Shown: piece after piece, positions 1-11,994 of the stretch
How the letters are laid out: every line of letters starts with the position of its first letter
Numbering within the stretch: position 1 is the first letter of the stretch
Assembly (NCBI RefSeq): GCF_032362555.1
Contig: NC_083509.1
Location: 3,991,001-4,055,000, forward strand
DNA length: 64,000 nt
Source: Amyelois transitella
Lineage: Eukaryota; Arthropoda; Insecta; Lepidoptera; Pyralidae
Direction of reading: 5' to 3'
Program-made: the position numbers and the translations under genes
Notes under the pieces: generated by a model
Database searches by the model: none
Told to the model about the DNA's origin: nothing
The model's input: only the letters and a program-made list of their open reading frames with translations

Positions 1-2008
1 TTTCATTTGTCGCAAAAAGAAGCTTGATTTTTTTTGGAACCCATATGATTTGAATAGAAATGGTTTTCCTATATGTATAGTTAAGTAAGGCGCAATATAA
101 TTTTCTTTACGATTTAAGTATAGTTATATACACCTAGATAACCACAAATATACAATTCTTTTTGATTTCTTACTGATTCCCACAAAACTAAATTATTTTC
201 ATTTTATGAAATAGTTTCATTTTATAACAAATTTTATCCTTTACAAACCAAAAGCTCCTTTTCAACTACGCATTAGGCATATCTCTTTGAAACGCATAGT
301 TTAAATAGAATTCAATTTAACGGCAATTAGATAACTGTTACATATACGGAAAATCGTTTGATGAGCGCAAATTGGAATCCCTGTACGGGCAGTGATTAAA
401 AACGTTCGGAACAAATAATCCAAAAATAACGAGACAGCAATTAAATATGGCTCGGAGACAAACAGTCTCGTGGACGAAGGGCTTACATCAAAGGGAGAGG
501 ACATATCGAGAGATAACTCAAACGTTTAACTAATGGCAACAGGCGGATGCTTTCAAACGGAATGTTAATATTTATTTGTTCAACAGTTACAAGTTGGCGA
601 GGAACTCCCTCGTGAATTGTAATTGAAAATGGAAAGTTTATTTGTAGGATCTTTACTGACGATAATTTAAGTATCTAAATATGGTTTCATTCTCATCGTT
701 ACTACGCCGTTTTTTTATCATAGCATATTTCCGATCGCGTTTCCAGTTTTGTAGTGATAGGCAGGCGATTGCAAAAACCCCAAAATAATAATCAGTATTA
801 AAGCTATTCTACGCTCAAGCGTAGATCTGTAAACACCAAGAGTTTTAATGACAAAAAAAGCAACGGAAAACAACGCTTGATGAGAGATGGATGTAAGAAT
901 CGACTAAGCCAACTCTGTAGCTCTTGACTTGGTATCCTGAAGTATCTTTATGTTAGAGAAAGAAGTGATAGCACAATACGCTTCCTGAATAAATAAACTA
1001 CTCAGCGAGCTCTGCAAAAACTTTCGCCACAACTTGCACTCTAAATTCTAGCAGTTACCACAAAACACGAGCATAAACTAACAGGTACAGAAGTGAACCA
1101 TTATTAGCTCCATTAATGTAGTTTAAAGATATAAAATACTAAGACCTCTAAGTATATTTGGAGTATAAAAACAAGTAATTGTTTGATTAGAATTATTTTG
1201 AGTATTCGTAAGGTTTTAACTGTTGTTCGTAATTTAGCTAGATTCCGTCCATAAAATATGTTTAATTATTTATTTCTAATAAATGTTTTTCACCTACAAT
1301 TTAGGTAAGAAATTCATTTTAACTAAAGAAATATTGAATTAAATATAATGAAATACATTGTATTAACTAAAGAACAGCTCCACAAAAGCTGACTGATTCT
1401 TAATTCTGGTGTGATAGTCAAACTCTGTTAATTGATTAAAGAGAACTTTTTAGTATATGTATTAATACACAAACAGATAAACACGTGGCCTATATACAAA
1501 AGATATGCTTCTGTAACTTTATTATTTTATAATCCCAGCTACGAGTTACAAATCCACCGGCGACTGGCAGAACAATTACTTGCTTAGACACTTTTAAAAT
1601 CCCGCAACAGCCTGGGAATGGGAGCCGTCGGGTGGGGAACATACAGCTTTGTGATTTTTTAAAATATTCTCACTACGGTAGTGATACAACTGTTTCGCGA
1701 AAGTTGAAAATAAGGAAAACGCAAAAATAATTTTCATTTACAGGCTTAACAAGACTTTAGTCCTTATGGGGTAGAAAGAACCAATAGCCATAAGACTCAA
1801 AAGGCCGAAATAATTTAATGAACGCCAGTTTTATAGGAACAGTTATGGGAATAACCGTGAAAAAACTCGGACATTTAGACACATGGTTTTTAAAGCATAT
1901 TTCAACAATTCAACACAAAGCCCGTGTTGAATTAATTAAATATGCTTTCAAAGTTTCCCTGCAGAATCACGGATCAGATAGGAATCGCATGATGTTATAA
2001 TAAATTAT
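1..2008. other. Intergenic, no gene recognised
   Basis: AT-rich DNA with only short open frames (67 codons on the minus strand at 301-504, 60 on the plus strand at 1818-2000). Neither shows a recognisable domain, codon bias or splice context. I see no clear repeat family here. Confidence 0.6.
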
Positions 2009-2011
2009 TAC

Positions 2012-2067
2012 CTGACTCACTCCAGGAGGCAGACCACGGGCTCCTCTCCAGAGAAGGACGCAACGAC
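2012..2067 (+). repeat. Fragment of dispersed family B
   Basis: The stretch around GGGCTCCTCTCCAGAGA followed by GCAACGACC resembles the right-hand part of the repeat at 18872-19110 and 26415-26625 (cggg-cTCCtctccagag...gatGCAACcg). It is short and decayed. The family is not classified. Confidence 0.4.
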
Positions 2068-2870
2068 CACTGCCAAGAAAATAAAACGGTATATATTAAA
2101 TCTTATAATACTAATCTGTTATCGTAAACTGAACAACGATAAAATTTAAATATAAATATATAATTTTTCCTATAAAGAAAAATGTGTTCAAACGTACTTA
2201 CATACTGTGGTGGTGAGTAATTACGAAATCTGGTAGAAAGATATTTTATTTATAAAATAGAAAGTGGATACGTAAAACACCTCGTAGCGAATATTTGGAA
2301 CAATAATATTAATCAGGCATGTTGTGCCCCAAGGCAACTATTCCGGTATATTACCTTGCACGAGTTGAAATCGGTCTCGGACCGCGTCGCGACGTGTACG
2401 GAATAATTCCGTGTTCATTTGTACGAGAAATGAGTTAGCTAAGCGCTACGTTTAAACACTGTTTCATATTGATTTCATATACTATTGAAATAAAAAAATA
2501 TAATTTACCGCAAACAATAATACAGCCACATACTAACCGCTTTTTAAAAATACAACTGAACGTGTGTGTGTATTATGATAAAAAATGAATGGTGATTTGC
2601 TAATATTATTACTAGCGATGGTCTTATTATTATTTCTAATAAATTCTTTTTATTTAATAGTTTCTCTCTGTTCATAAATTATTATGTTAGATAGCGCTGT
2701 TTACTGTAAAGCGAGGGAACTGCAAAAGACAACATTGAAACTCATACCCTGCATAACGTAAAAAGATTGCTTATTAAAGAGAGAAATTTAGAGTTGACTA
2801 TTAAAAATTAATTGCTTTCAAAATAATATTTTTTTTGGCGTCATGCATATCATGATGTGATCTCACATGT

Positions 2871-3090
2871 GCCGTGTGGTTCCGGCACCAATATAAGTTA
2901 GAATAGGACCACTCCATCTCTTTCCCATGGATGTCGGAAAAAGGCTACTAAGGGTTGGGCTTATAAAAATTGGGATTTTATGCGATGGGCTAGCAAACCT
3001 GTCACTATCTGTCCTACCTATCAGTCTGACATGACTGCTGGCTTTGTCTACCCCGCAAGGGATATAGAAGTGATTAAATGAATTAATTAA
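2871..3090 (+). repeat. RTE-derived SINE, full-length type, with 13-bp target duplication
   Basis: The copy runs from the head GCCGTGTGGTTCC, through the AGAATAGGACCACTCC box and GATGGGCTAGCAA body, to the tail TACCCCGCAAGGGATATAGA and GTGATTAAATG. It is flanked by a perfect 13-bp direct repeat, TGATCTCACATGT, at 2858-2870 and 3091-3103, so both ends are defined. The middle is shortened compared with the copy at 30347-30606. A short open frame on the minus strand here is only SINE sequence. Confidence 0.85.
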
Positions 3091-3103
3091 TGATCTCACA
3101 TGT

Positions 3104-3890
3104 TTATTTCTCACACGGATACATTTGGTCAATTAATTTATAAGTTTTATTCTTAATCGATTTTCATTCGACTGGCACTATAGTCACTACATCCTAGAAT
3201 AATAGCTCCAGTGTGTATACCATTCTGAGCTGTCAGGTAAGGGTGAGCACACACGGACCTATCGTTCAGTGTACGTGGCTGGAATTTGACGTCACTTGAT
3301 TACACGTGTATAGAAATTACGACGTCAATTTCTCTGCGGGAAACAATTTTTGTTATTAGATTTGTTATTGGTGTAGGCAGAAGGTCACGGTCAGAATTTG
3401 TTCTTGAAATAATGTAGTTAGGTATATATGTATTCCTGTTTTATATGAAAACAGTGTCATAAAAGGTAGGTACTTTTGAAGCGTTTATGTATAAAAATGT
3501 ATAGAAAGCACATTCTTCTTCCACCATAGAGTATTGTAGGTTGCGTCCTTATTACTCGTACCTAAATAAGATCGCATTTTCATTATTCATAAATTATATA
3601 ATTATATTACTTAAAAAAACAACCTTATTTTTTGATGAAGATGATATTTTTATATCTAAATTGGAGCAGTTCAGCCATAGTTATGGTCGATACTTTCCTT
3701 TTTTGAAGTAACGAAGACTTAAGTGTAACAAAGACTTTCCTGAAAACCGCATCAAAATCGGTGCAGCGAAACACGAGATAACCGCGAATAAACATACGTA
3801 CAAGTCAAACTGAGAACCACCTATTGCAAGCGTCTAAAAATAGCTCGCAGGATAAACCATTCCTAAAACATTCATATTTTTTTTAAACTG
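3104..3890. other. Intergenic, nothing recognised
   Basis: AT-rich sequence with no supported gene, clear repeat or RNA. Confidence 0.5.
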
Positions 3891-4118
3891 GACAAATTGC
3901 ACAGTTTGAGGCATCCTCGAAGTAAGTTAGAGACCTGTGTTACGAGATACTAATTCAGCGATACTATATTTTCATAATAAATACTTATATAGATAAACAT
4001 CCAAGACCCAGGTCAATCAGAAAAAGTTCCTTCCTCATTATGCCCTGGCCGGGATTCGAACCCGGGACCTCCGGTGTCACAGACAAGCGCTGACCGCTGC
4101 GCCACAGATGCCGTCAAA
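3891..4118 (-). repeat. tRNA-derived SINE (copy 1)
   Basis: Read on the minus strand, the 5' end (near 4118) is tRNA-like. An A box TGGCGCAGCGG (4094-4104) and a B box GGTTCGAATCC (4052-4062) have tRNA-like spacing, so it could carry an internal RNA polymerase III promoter. A non-tRNA body follows and ends near GACAAATTGC at 3891. Two near-identical relatives lie at 32436-32936. It is not a tRNA gene: there is no proper acceptor pairing and it is fused to the shared SINE body. Confidence 0.8.
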
Positions 4119-5498
4119 CACACTTTAAAACAAAGGATAAGTTGTCTAAACTTGCTGCGACGCTGAAGTGTCCGTGTATAAGATCAATTAGCAACTCCAT
4201 CTGCAAGTTGCAGGTCCCGGGGCTGTTAGTATTGTTCCGAGGGTTATTTAGTTATTGTGTCAAGCAATTTGCTCCCCTTGGTTTCAGTGCGCCAGTTAGC
4301 GATGTCTTCGCTTGGATTGCAGTTTCATACTTGATTGTTAACTAGAATTGTAAGGGAATTTAGGTCAACCTGTCGACTTCAAGACAAGACGAACGAACTG
4401 ACGACCAAGGAAAGTTTATTCATGAAATGAATTTGTTTTATTGCTCCACAATCAACCTCAAAATAACAGTTTGGCAATGATTCTTTGCGTCGCTTCTTTA
4501 GTCTTAAGGTATTATTCTATGTGAGAGATGGAGGTGCTAACTAGTTTGCTTACGGAGTCCAATAAAGATACCTAACTAAAAGCCTCTTACTTTTTTCTTG
4601 GAGTAGTTTTTTCTTAAGGTTATGTTCTTGGGTATAGAGGTAATAACGAATGTGCATAAATACTCACATAGTTTTATAAAGCAAAATATTTTCGTATACA
4701 TTTTCCCTTTCAAATAAGGTCATTTATTTATATATTTCTACAAACAACGACAATAAAAATATACAAATTAAATAGAATTATGAACCCGTTATTATGGGGC
4801 GCATCCCATATAAATCACATCCCATAAAATACAAACACATGCTTTTTTATTTATTAGTATTATTTGATTGTTTTACCATATTATGTACAAATTTTAGTGA
4901 ATTTTACGTAAAAATGTCACGATTTTTGCTATAAATAAAAATGTTAGAAACCAGTTTTCAGCTATCAAAACTGCCTAAACATCCAATGTTTTTAATCTGT
5001 GACCGTTTGAAAACTATATTTTTGTGGTAACGGATACTGACCCCAGCATCCAAGGTTCAATGTTGTGGAAGTGCGTGGAAAGCCATAGATAGGGCCCACC
5101 TCACACATCATAAATATTGCGCGCGATATAAGGATTTATTCCGGACTGTTTGATTTTTTTTGACCACGACCCCATTATATCTTTATGGATATACATATGT
5201 GACAGATTTATGAATTTGAACTGAATGTGATTTATTCATTCGCTTTTGTTATTTGAAAATGGTATTTGTATACCTTTAAACTGACATAAGTAACAAATAT
5301 CTTGCAAAAGAGTTTAAAAATTAAACAACAAAGCAAAGACGATATAATCACTTGAATCTAATTTCCTACTACACGAGAAACAAAATAGCTTATCCGAAGA
5401 AAAAGTATTAACTAAAAATATAAACAAAATTTGAGACCAGAATTTTTGATTCAATAGACCTTCTTTTTCCGTCGTCTAACAAGAGATATATTTTTTAA
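4119..5498. other. Intergenic, nothing recognised
   Basis: AT-rich sequence. The 67-codon frame at 4142-4345 (+) has no recognisable domain and is not called. Confidence 0.5.
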
Positions 5499-5764
5499 CT
5501 AGCTGTGCCCGCGACTTCGTCCGCGTGGAATTGTTATTTTGAGCATCATTGAAGCCCTCAAGGATGAATAACTTTCCCCGTTTTTTTTCACATAGTCCAT
5601 TTTTTGTTTTCTCGTTAAAGTTGCAGCGTGATGTTATATAGCCTAAAGCCTTCCTCGATAAATGGTCTATTCAACGCAAAATAATTTTTCATTTCGAATC
5701 AGTAGTTCCTAAGATTAGCGCGTTCAAACAAACAAACTCTTCATCTTTATAATATTAGTATAGA
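5499..5764 (-). mobile_element. Non-autonomous Helitron, complete short copy
   Basis: Read on the minus strand it starts TCTATACTAATATTATAAAG (right end, 5745-5764) and ends with a GC-rich hairpin (CGCGGACGAAGTCGCGGGC) just before CTAG (left end, 5499-5502). It sits between a host A (5498) and a host T (5765), as expected for a rolling-circle Helitron inserting into AT without a target duplication. It carries no coding capacity. The ends match the common lepidopteran Helitron type. Confidence 0.75.
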
Positions 5765-6049
5765 TTATGCAAAAAAATTGATGTACCTACGTGAGTGCTT
5801 GTTTGAGGATGCAATTCAATCACGCAAATTCTATTAAATGGATTTTGATGAAACTTACGTACACGGGAAGAATAATGCCTGGAATAGAACATAGTTTATT
5901 TTTCTTACAAAAGCAAAGCTCGGAAGCGCAGCTGTTAAAAAACAAATAAATTCTAAAGACAAAAAAAGGAAATTATAATAATGGAAAGTTAAAGTACCTA
6001 TCTCTTTGTTTACAACATTTGCTGTCTTGCCCATTGGAGACATCACAAA

Positions 6050-6432
6050 TTAACTGTCACAGCTGGTGACCCGCGAGCAAGCGACGTAGAGCTGTCCGTG
6101 TGAGAAGCAAATCGTCCTGAGGTCGACTCCGGCTGCTCCAAGTGTTTGACCTTGTGATTTGTTAATTGTCATCGCGAAACATATAGCCATTGGAAACTGT
6201 ACACGCTTAAATTGAAATGGAAAGTTGTTGGGAATGAGGGGAATGCGCGGTATAAAAACAATTTCACCAGCTGCACAACCAGTAAGAATTTTAGCTTCTA
6301 TTATAATGTTATGAAGCGACACCACTTTAAGGCAGTCTCATTACAAAATGGAATGTCTACTTTTAGTGCAATTGTATGCGCGGGCAGTCCAGATGCCGAA
6401 AGTGAATTAAGGAACTCTACCGAATAAGTACC
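6050..6432 (-). pseudogene. Helitron PIF1-like helicase C-terminus, frameshifted relic
   Basis: On the minus strand the 91-codon frame 6325-6050 carries the end of a Helitron Rep/helicase: an IPLIP...FKRVQFP segment, then [12 protein letters not shown] (helicase motif V-like) and [12 protein letters not shown] (motif VI-like, with the arginine of ACSRV). Upstream, about 6430-6325, a second frame continues the protein with EFLNSLSASGLP. The two frames join out of phase near 6320, and a segment usually found between them seems to be missing. Rep and the N-terminal helicase motifs are absent. This is the remnant of an autonomous Helitron and could once have mobilised short copies like the one at 5499-5764. 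It cannot be functional as it stands. Confidence 0.8.
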
Positions 6433-6453
6433 GATGCTGCAAGCATCGGTACT
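6427..6453. repeat. 12-bp perfect hairpin
   Basis: AGTACCGATGCT and AGCATCGGTACT are perfect reverse complements separated by 3 nt (GCA). It lies at the outer edge of the Helitron helicase relic. Confidence 0.7.
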
Positions 6454-6458
6454 ATCTA

Positions 6459-6563
6459 ATTTTGCCAGCGGCTACAATCGCGTTATTTCTTAAATTCTGT
6501 CTGGCGCCATCTCGTATCGGATGGTCAAAAAATAAATATCTAAACCACGGGAACTAAATCAAT
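6459..6563 (+). repeat. 105-bp direct repeat, copy 1
   Basis: Starts AATTTTGCCAGCGGCTACAA and runs through a GGCGCCATCTCGTATCGG box to CTAAATCAAT. It is repeated at 6762-6867 with a handful of differences. The pair brackets about 200 bp of other sequence next to the Helitron relic. Confidence 0.75.
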
Positions 6564-6761
6564 GGTGAAATGGTAAGTACTGGCGTTACTACATGTGTGT
6601 TATTCCTGCTAATGTTGAGGAGCATGGCAACCGTCGCCGATGCGGGGCGCGTCAAACTACCTACATAAAAAAAAATTCCTCTCAAAGATGTGGTGAAACG
6701 GTAAGTGCTGGCGAAACTAAATCAATGAATAAAAGAAGTTTTAATTATATAATTAATTAAA

Positions 6762-6867
6762 AATTTTGCCAGCGGCTACAATTGTGTTATTTCTTAAATT
6801 CTCATGAGGCGCCATCTCGTATCGGGTGGGCAAAAAATAAATATCTAAACCACGGAAACTAAATAAA
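6762..6867 (+). repeat. 105-bp direct repeat, copy 2
   Basis: Second copy of 6459-6563, with the same start AATTTTGCCAGCGGCTACAA and a CTAAATAAAT end. Direct orientation. Confidence 0.75.
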
Positions 6868-6917
6868 TAAACAAAGCATAATGAATTTAATCCATAAAAT
6901 GCTATTTTTTTAATCAT

Positions 6918-7277
6918 AATAAATATGATAATTAATTATTTATAGCTTTTTATATCGATTCAAAAATGACGAAGTCCCATACAAACTTGCACCCCTATTT
7001 CATCCCCTTGGGATAGAATTTCAGGATAAAAAGTAGCCTATATTCTAATCCAGGTTACTAACTATATCTGTGCCGAATTTCGTTCAGATCCGTTCGGTAG
7101 ATTTTGCGTGATGCGCGTACAAACATACAGACAGACAGACGGACAGACAGACAGACAAAAATTCTAAAAAAAATTGTTTTGGCTTCTATTGACCCTAAAA
7201 AGACCCCTTATAATATTTTTTCTTAAATATCTTCAATGTACAGACAATATTCAGTTACAGTTTTATTATATGTATGG
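6918..7277 (+). repeat. 360-bp long direct repeat, left copy
   Basis: Almost identical to 7542-7901 at a constant offset of 624 bp; the only differences I see are around GGCTTCTATT versus GGCTCTTATT. The unit contains a repeat module (CTTGCACCCCTATTTCATCC, GTAGCCTATATTC, then CAGACAGACAGAC) common in lepidopteran interspersed repeats. The two copies flank the 7278-7541 satellite. Confidence 0.9.
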
Positions 7278-7541
7278 TAAGGTAATATGGTAATGGTAAT
7301 ATGGTAATGGTAATATGGTAATGGTAATATGGTAATGGTAATATGGTAATGGTAATATGGTAATGGTAATATGGTAATGGTAATATGGTAATATGGTAAT
7401 ATGGTAATGGTAATGGTAATGGTATGGTATATGGTATATGGTATGGTATGGTATGGTATGGCATGGTATGGTATATGGTAATGGTAATATGGTATGGTAT
7501 ATGGTATATATATGGTATGGTATATATGGTATGGTAATGGT
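7278..7541 (+). repeat. ATGGTA-type satellite
   Basis: About 264 bp of mixed TAATGG, TAATATGG and TATGG units, regular in the left half and degenerating to TATGG/TATATGG on the right. The 69-codon minus-strand frame across it (MPYHTIPYH...) is only translated satellite. Confidence 0.95.
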
Positions 7542-7901
7542 AATAAATATGATAATTAATTATTTATAGCTTTTTATATCGATTCAAAAATGACGAAGTC
7601 CCATACAAACTTGCACCCCTATTTCATCCCCTTGGGATAGAATTTCAGGATAAAAAGTAGCCTATATTCTAATCCAGGTTACTAACTATATCTGTGCCGA
7701 ATTTCGTTCAGATCCGTTCGGTAGATTTTGCGTGATGCGCGTACAAACATACAGACAGACAGACGGACAGACAGACAGACAAAAATTCTAAAAAAAATTG
7801 TTTTGGCTCTTATTGACCCTAAAAAGACCCCTTATAATATTTTTTCTTAAATATCTTCAATGTACAGACAATATTCAGTTACAGTTTTATTATATGTATG
7901 G
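7542..7901 (+). repeat. 360-bp long direct repeat, right copy
   Basis: Right copy of 6918-7277, with the same start (AATAAATATGATAATTAATT) and the same end (TTTTATTATATGTATGG). Confidence 0.9.
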
Positions 7902-8482
7902 AGTATGGATGATTAACATTTTCAGCCAGCATCCCAAGTAAACAAGGTGGCTAAATTATAAAACAAATAGACCGTAATATGTGCGCAATGATATTTGCTT
8001 TTCATTACCGCCGAGGGTCTGGCTAAGCAGTAGATGTTTTAAGTGTCGTGCCCAGGTGCTGTGAGCCCTGGGCCCGGCCTGTTTGCTTGCCGTTTTGCCC
8101 GGGGTCACTACACCGAATGTAGAGGGTGCATAGAACAGAGAAATGAGTGGAGTAGTTATTATATTATGTATGTAAACGTATGCAAAAGTAAGGTACAATT
8201 GATGTGATGACAACATTACCTCAAGGCAATCAACAAGAGAGCTTATAAATGTTCGATACTGCCGAAATATGTGAAAAATTTTTACAGTCATATTTTTGTG
8301 CGTGACACGAAACGGCCTTTTTGATAGACCTTTTCTTCTTTTTAATTTGATAGCAATGATATTGAAAAGATGAAAGTATTCACATTGTATTATTCTGGAA
8401 ACCATTCACTCCATCACGACTAGTGTAGCAACATGCATGACTATGAACGAACTGAAAAATATTTCATCATTTACATATTCAT
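7902..8482. other. Intergenic; one 149-codon frame not supported
   Basis: The minus-strand frame 8405-7956 is fairly long, but its translation shows no family I recognise and is low in complexity of support: no splice partner, no promoter, no conserved motif. I leave it uncalled. Confidence 0.4.
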
Positions 8483-8645
8483 TGCCGTAAAAGGCGACAA
8501 AGGGAACCTCATAAACTTGGGAACCTGCAACTATTTGAATCTCAATTCTATCATTAAGCAAACAATTGAATGTGATTTAGTAGTATTTTCAAGACTGTTG
8601 GCTCTGCCTCTGGACGTGGACGTGGTTTTATGTATGTACATGTAT
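8483..8645 (+). repeat. RTE-derived SINE, decayed
   Basis: Recognisable pieces in order: GTAAAAGGCGACAAAGGGA, CTATTTGAATCTCAATTC, TCATTAAGC, AAGACTGTTGGCTCTG and ACGTGGTTTTATGTATGT. The head is missing. The 78-codon frame at 8433-8669 is translated SINE, not a gene. Confidence 0.7.
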
Positions 8646-10617
8646 TTAAAAGATACGAGTATCTCATAGATTGATTAAGAAGGTAAATTAATTAAATTTG
8701 TAATAACAGAGTTTGCGACTCCATTGCTTATTTGTCCAATTTCTGAATTACGTACGTCGAAGATTATCGTTGTCGGAGCCCCACGCAAACCGGAAGCTGC
8801 ACGGGGGAGCACCCGCGGTTATTATCTACCTGCAACGTCACTTCCGCCTCGGTACGCACGTGTTGCCGTCTCTTTCAGTTTGTATAGTCGTAAATAGCTT
8901 AGGATTATCACGTCAGTTTTACTTTCAAAAGTTTGTGTATAATTCACGTAGAATTACGAAAGGTAGTTGAACAGTAAAAAACTCTTTTATAATATTTGTA
9001 CCAAACCGTTTGCCTTTAATTTTCCTTTTCAAATAAATACTGTGCTATAATAAAGGTATTTTTTAGAAGAATCTTCCTATCTTATCAAACATAATTATCT
9101 AGAGTGTAACTTAAGTATTCATATTAACTACATTTTTAAATTAGACATGTTCGTTCAGTATTACCTTAATATGGAATAGGTATTTTTAAAACAATATTAT
9201 AGAAATTCTTTATTTAGTATGTATGTATGTGTCTAATTTTTGTTGATGTCAAGTGCTTACTAAATTTATCCTTAACTAAAACTATAGTCAAACTGTAGTA
9301 TTTAGTCAAATTTAGCTAACTTCTCGTAAATTTGCCAAAATGCGTCTTAATTTATTCGTGTGAGATGTTAATTCACGTCCTCAATTACAAATAACTGCCT
9401 AATTAAATGGTTTCTGGCCGACGGCTATGTGTTCCTAAGTTAGTAGGTAATGTTCTGACATACGGGCGTTACGTTAGTATAACTTTGGCATGTAAAACTT
9501 TAATTTCTCCTTTGGTCAGTGTATATAAACAACTCTCATTTTTGACCTCCTGACTGACCGACTTTTATTTATACTCTTTTTTACATTATTTCGATTTGTC
9601 GATAAGTATATGTTGAAATTTCTTAAGTATTTTTCAATTAAGTATGTTCTCTAAGTTTTGTTTGAATATTCTTAATCCAATTACACAGTATACAATACTT
9701 ATCTACTCCAGAATAAAATTTCATAGTTTTATTCTTAGTAATAATATACATTAAACATATTATCACGTCTATATCCCTTGCGGTAAAGACTTGGACTTTT
9801 ATCATTATAATTCGTGCGTGTTGGCCATCACATAAGACATCATTTTACTCACGATCTTAATTTTTAATGTAGAATTCAGAAATACGATGCAAGGATTTCA
9901 AAATAACATCAACCTTAATATCCACAATTATTAACAAAGTATAAACCCATCAAATTTCATTTGAGAATTTACAAGTTGGCCAAACAATGAAGCCGTGTGT
10001 CCGAAAATCAAGCGAATTGTCTTGTTGTGCCTAAACAAGGAGTCAAATACGCAACCCTCGAGTCAGCCGCGTCCGACCCACTGGGCCGGAAGGCAGCCAG
10101 TTAGAACCCTACAAGGTACTGTTTAAATCTGCTCAAATTCCCGGGAGAAAGTTTTGTTCAATCCCACTGAGTTTCATATTTGGTTGATGTGTGAAATGAA
10201 ACTTCACCTGTCTGCATCACGAATTCTAAAATGGGTGTCGTATATTATTATTGTATGAATTTAAAGCTGCTTAAAAGGCTTTTACGCTGACTGTTCATTT
10301 TAATAATAATTCTACAGAATGCATATTCTGTAGAAGTAAAAATTGTATGGTTGTCGTAGCACCGTAGCAGATTTGTAGACTCGTAGTGATCTTCGTAGCA
10401 CGAATATATGTACTTATTAATGTGTTGAAATTATGTTAGTAAGGTAATTAAGTATAGTCGGACTCTCGCACGAAGCGTTCCGTACCATCATCAACTTTGT
10501 TATTTAAATATTTTTTATTATTCACGTTTTTAACTGTTTATTAAAATTTATCTAGAAATTGCTTAAAAATTACGTTGGTTGGTATATATAGCGGATACCT
10601 ATAATACATAATTTGTG
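8646..10617. other. Intergenic with a GC-rich patch near 8765-8880
   Basis: No gene supported. About 8765-8880 is clearly richer in GC than its surroundings (CGGAGCCCCACGCAAACCGG, CACGGGGGAGCACCCGCGG), and a smaller patch lies at 10060-10110. Such patches can be conserved non-coding elements or first exons of unseen genes, but nothing in the sequence settles this. Confidence 0.4.
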
Positions 10618-10752
10618 TCAATTTCGGCCTTTTAGCTATCACGATTTATAAGAAACAGCCTGCCCAGTGACAGACAGACAGACGAACAGGCAGCGAAGGC
10701 TTAATTCGAAAATAGGGATTTTTTTATTTTTTAAGTACGAAACCCTAAAAAT
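10618..10752 (+). repeat. Interspersed repeat fragment with (CAGA)n and AAACCCTAAAAA end
   Basis: TTTCGGCCTTTTAGCTATC, then GACAGACAGACAGACGAACA, then AAGTACGAAACCCTAAAAA. The minus-strand sequence from 48833 (GGGTTCCGTCGTACC...GTCTGTCTG) has the same architecture reversed. Family not assigned. Confidence 0.5.
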
Positions 10753-11994
10753 GATATGATTTAAACAATAAAACCTCATATTTAGTCATTCAATATCTAT
10801 TTGTCAGTATTCACATGACTCACCGATAATTCACCAGATTAGATTTGTCTTTTGCTGTTTATTCATAATAACAAAGTGCTTGATAGCAATTTTACGTACA
10901 TATTAAGTATAACAGAATGCTTACAGGTATTTACGTGGAACCACTGAATGTTTCACAGCTGTATTCCATTAGCAAGCACGCTTAGCTATCCCTTCGAAGA
11001 CAAATTTATAATGACCTGTCGTGACGCTTCGTTGTGAGTGGTAACTGGATCGATTGTAGGCAATGTGATGTAAAATCAGAGTTCTAATTATAATGGCTTA
11101 GGTGTAAGACGTAACAAACGCCTGAGGTGCCATCAGCCAGGTAACGAGAATGATAGGGTTGTCAAATAGGGTGTTTTCTAAAAGATTCGAGTATGTATTA
11201 TTTATAATTTCGAAAATTATGTGGAATCATAACATTGAATGGCTTATTAAGGTAACACAAAGATAACGACCACTGAAACTTACTGTTAATTGTATAGGAT
11301 ATTTAAGCACTTTTTTAGGATTTAGTGTGGAAGGCTCTTTTATTATATGTTTTTAAGTTTACACGAACTATTAACCTGCTGCAGTTCTGTTATATGTTTA
11401 AGTATTCGTAAATATAAACAATAAAATCAAATGTGTGACAGCCCTAATATTGGAAATATGTCATCCAGCCGGTGTAATCTGGTTCGGATCTTGGGCACGA
11501 ATTTCATAAGTGCTTGGTCGAGTTAATGGATGAAAACATTAACTCCTTAGGGACTGGGACTTTACAAAGGTGGTTGCTCTAACTGCCAGCATTTACTTGT
11601 GGAAACGTTAATCAGTTACCTTTATGTCTATAAAACATGTTAGCGTGAATTAAGCTTAATAATTGCTGACTATATGTCTGTATGTTAAGATATCGTAAGG
11701 TTCAGGCCAGCAGGTTGTAATACGTGGAACGGGACAGCGATAGTTTATCGCGCGATGAAATCGGCGTAGCGCGTGCCATGCTTCGGGGACAGGAGGAAGA
11801 GACAATGGTGTCTGTAACTTATAAGTATGTCAATATAAGTATTTTGGTTTTGGTCACACTGTTAGCAAACAAGATTGATCAAAATATGAAAAAAAAAAAT
11901 TACGTACTGTAATAATGTATTGCATAATGTTAGTTAGATTATCATAATGTGAGCGTAGCATAGTACAAAAGAATAAGTTTGTGCATCGTAAATT
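10753..11994. other. Intergenic, nothing recognised
   Basis: No supported gene. The 62-codon frame at 11724-11912 shows no domain. Confidence 0.5.

Noticed and set aside
4044..4115. tRNA gene on the minus strand
   Set aside because: A and B boxes are present, but the sequence is repeated twice more with the same non-tRNA body attached, so it is a tRNA-derived SINE.
7130..7157. Short regular repeats as a CRISPR array
   Set aside because: (CAGA)n microsatellites inside interspersed repeats; no spacer-repeat structure, and the genome is eukaryotic.
7255..7464. 69-codon minus-strand ORF rich in Pro/Tyr/Ile
   Set aside because: It is a translation of the ATGGTA satellite.
7956..8405. 149-codon minus-strand ORF
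   Set aside because: No recognised domain, coding bias, promoter or splice partner.
8433..8669. 78-codon plus-strand ORF
   Set aside because: Most of it is decayed SINE sequence.
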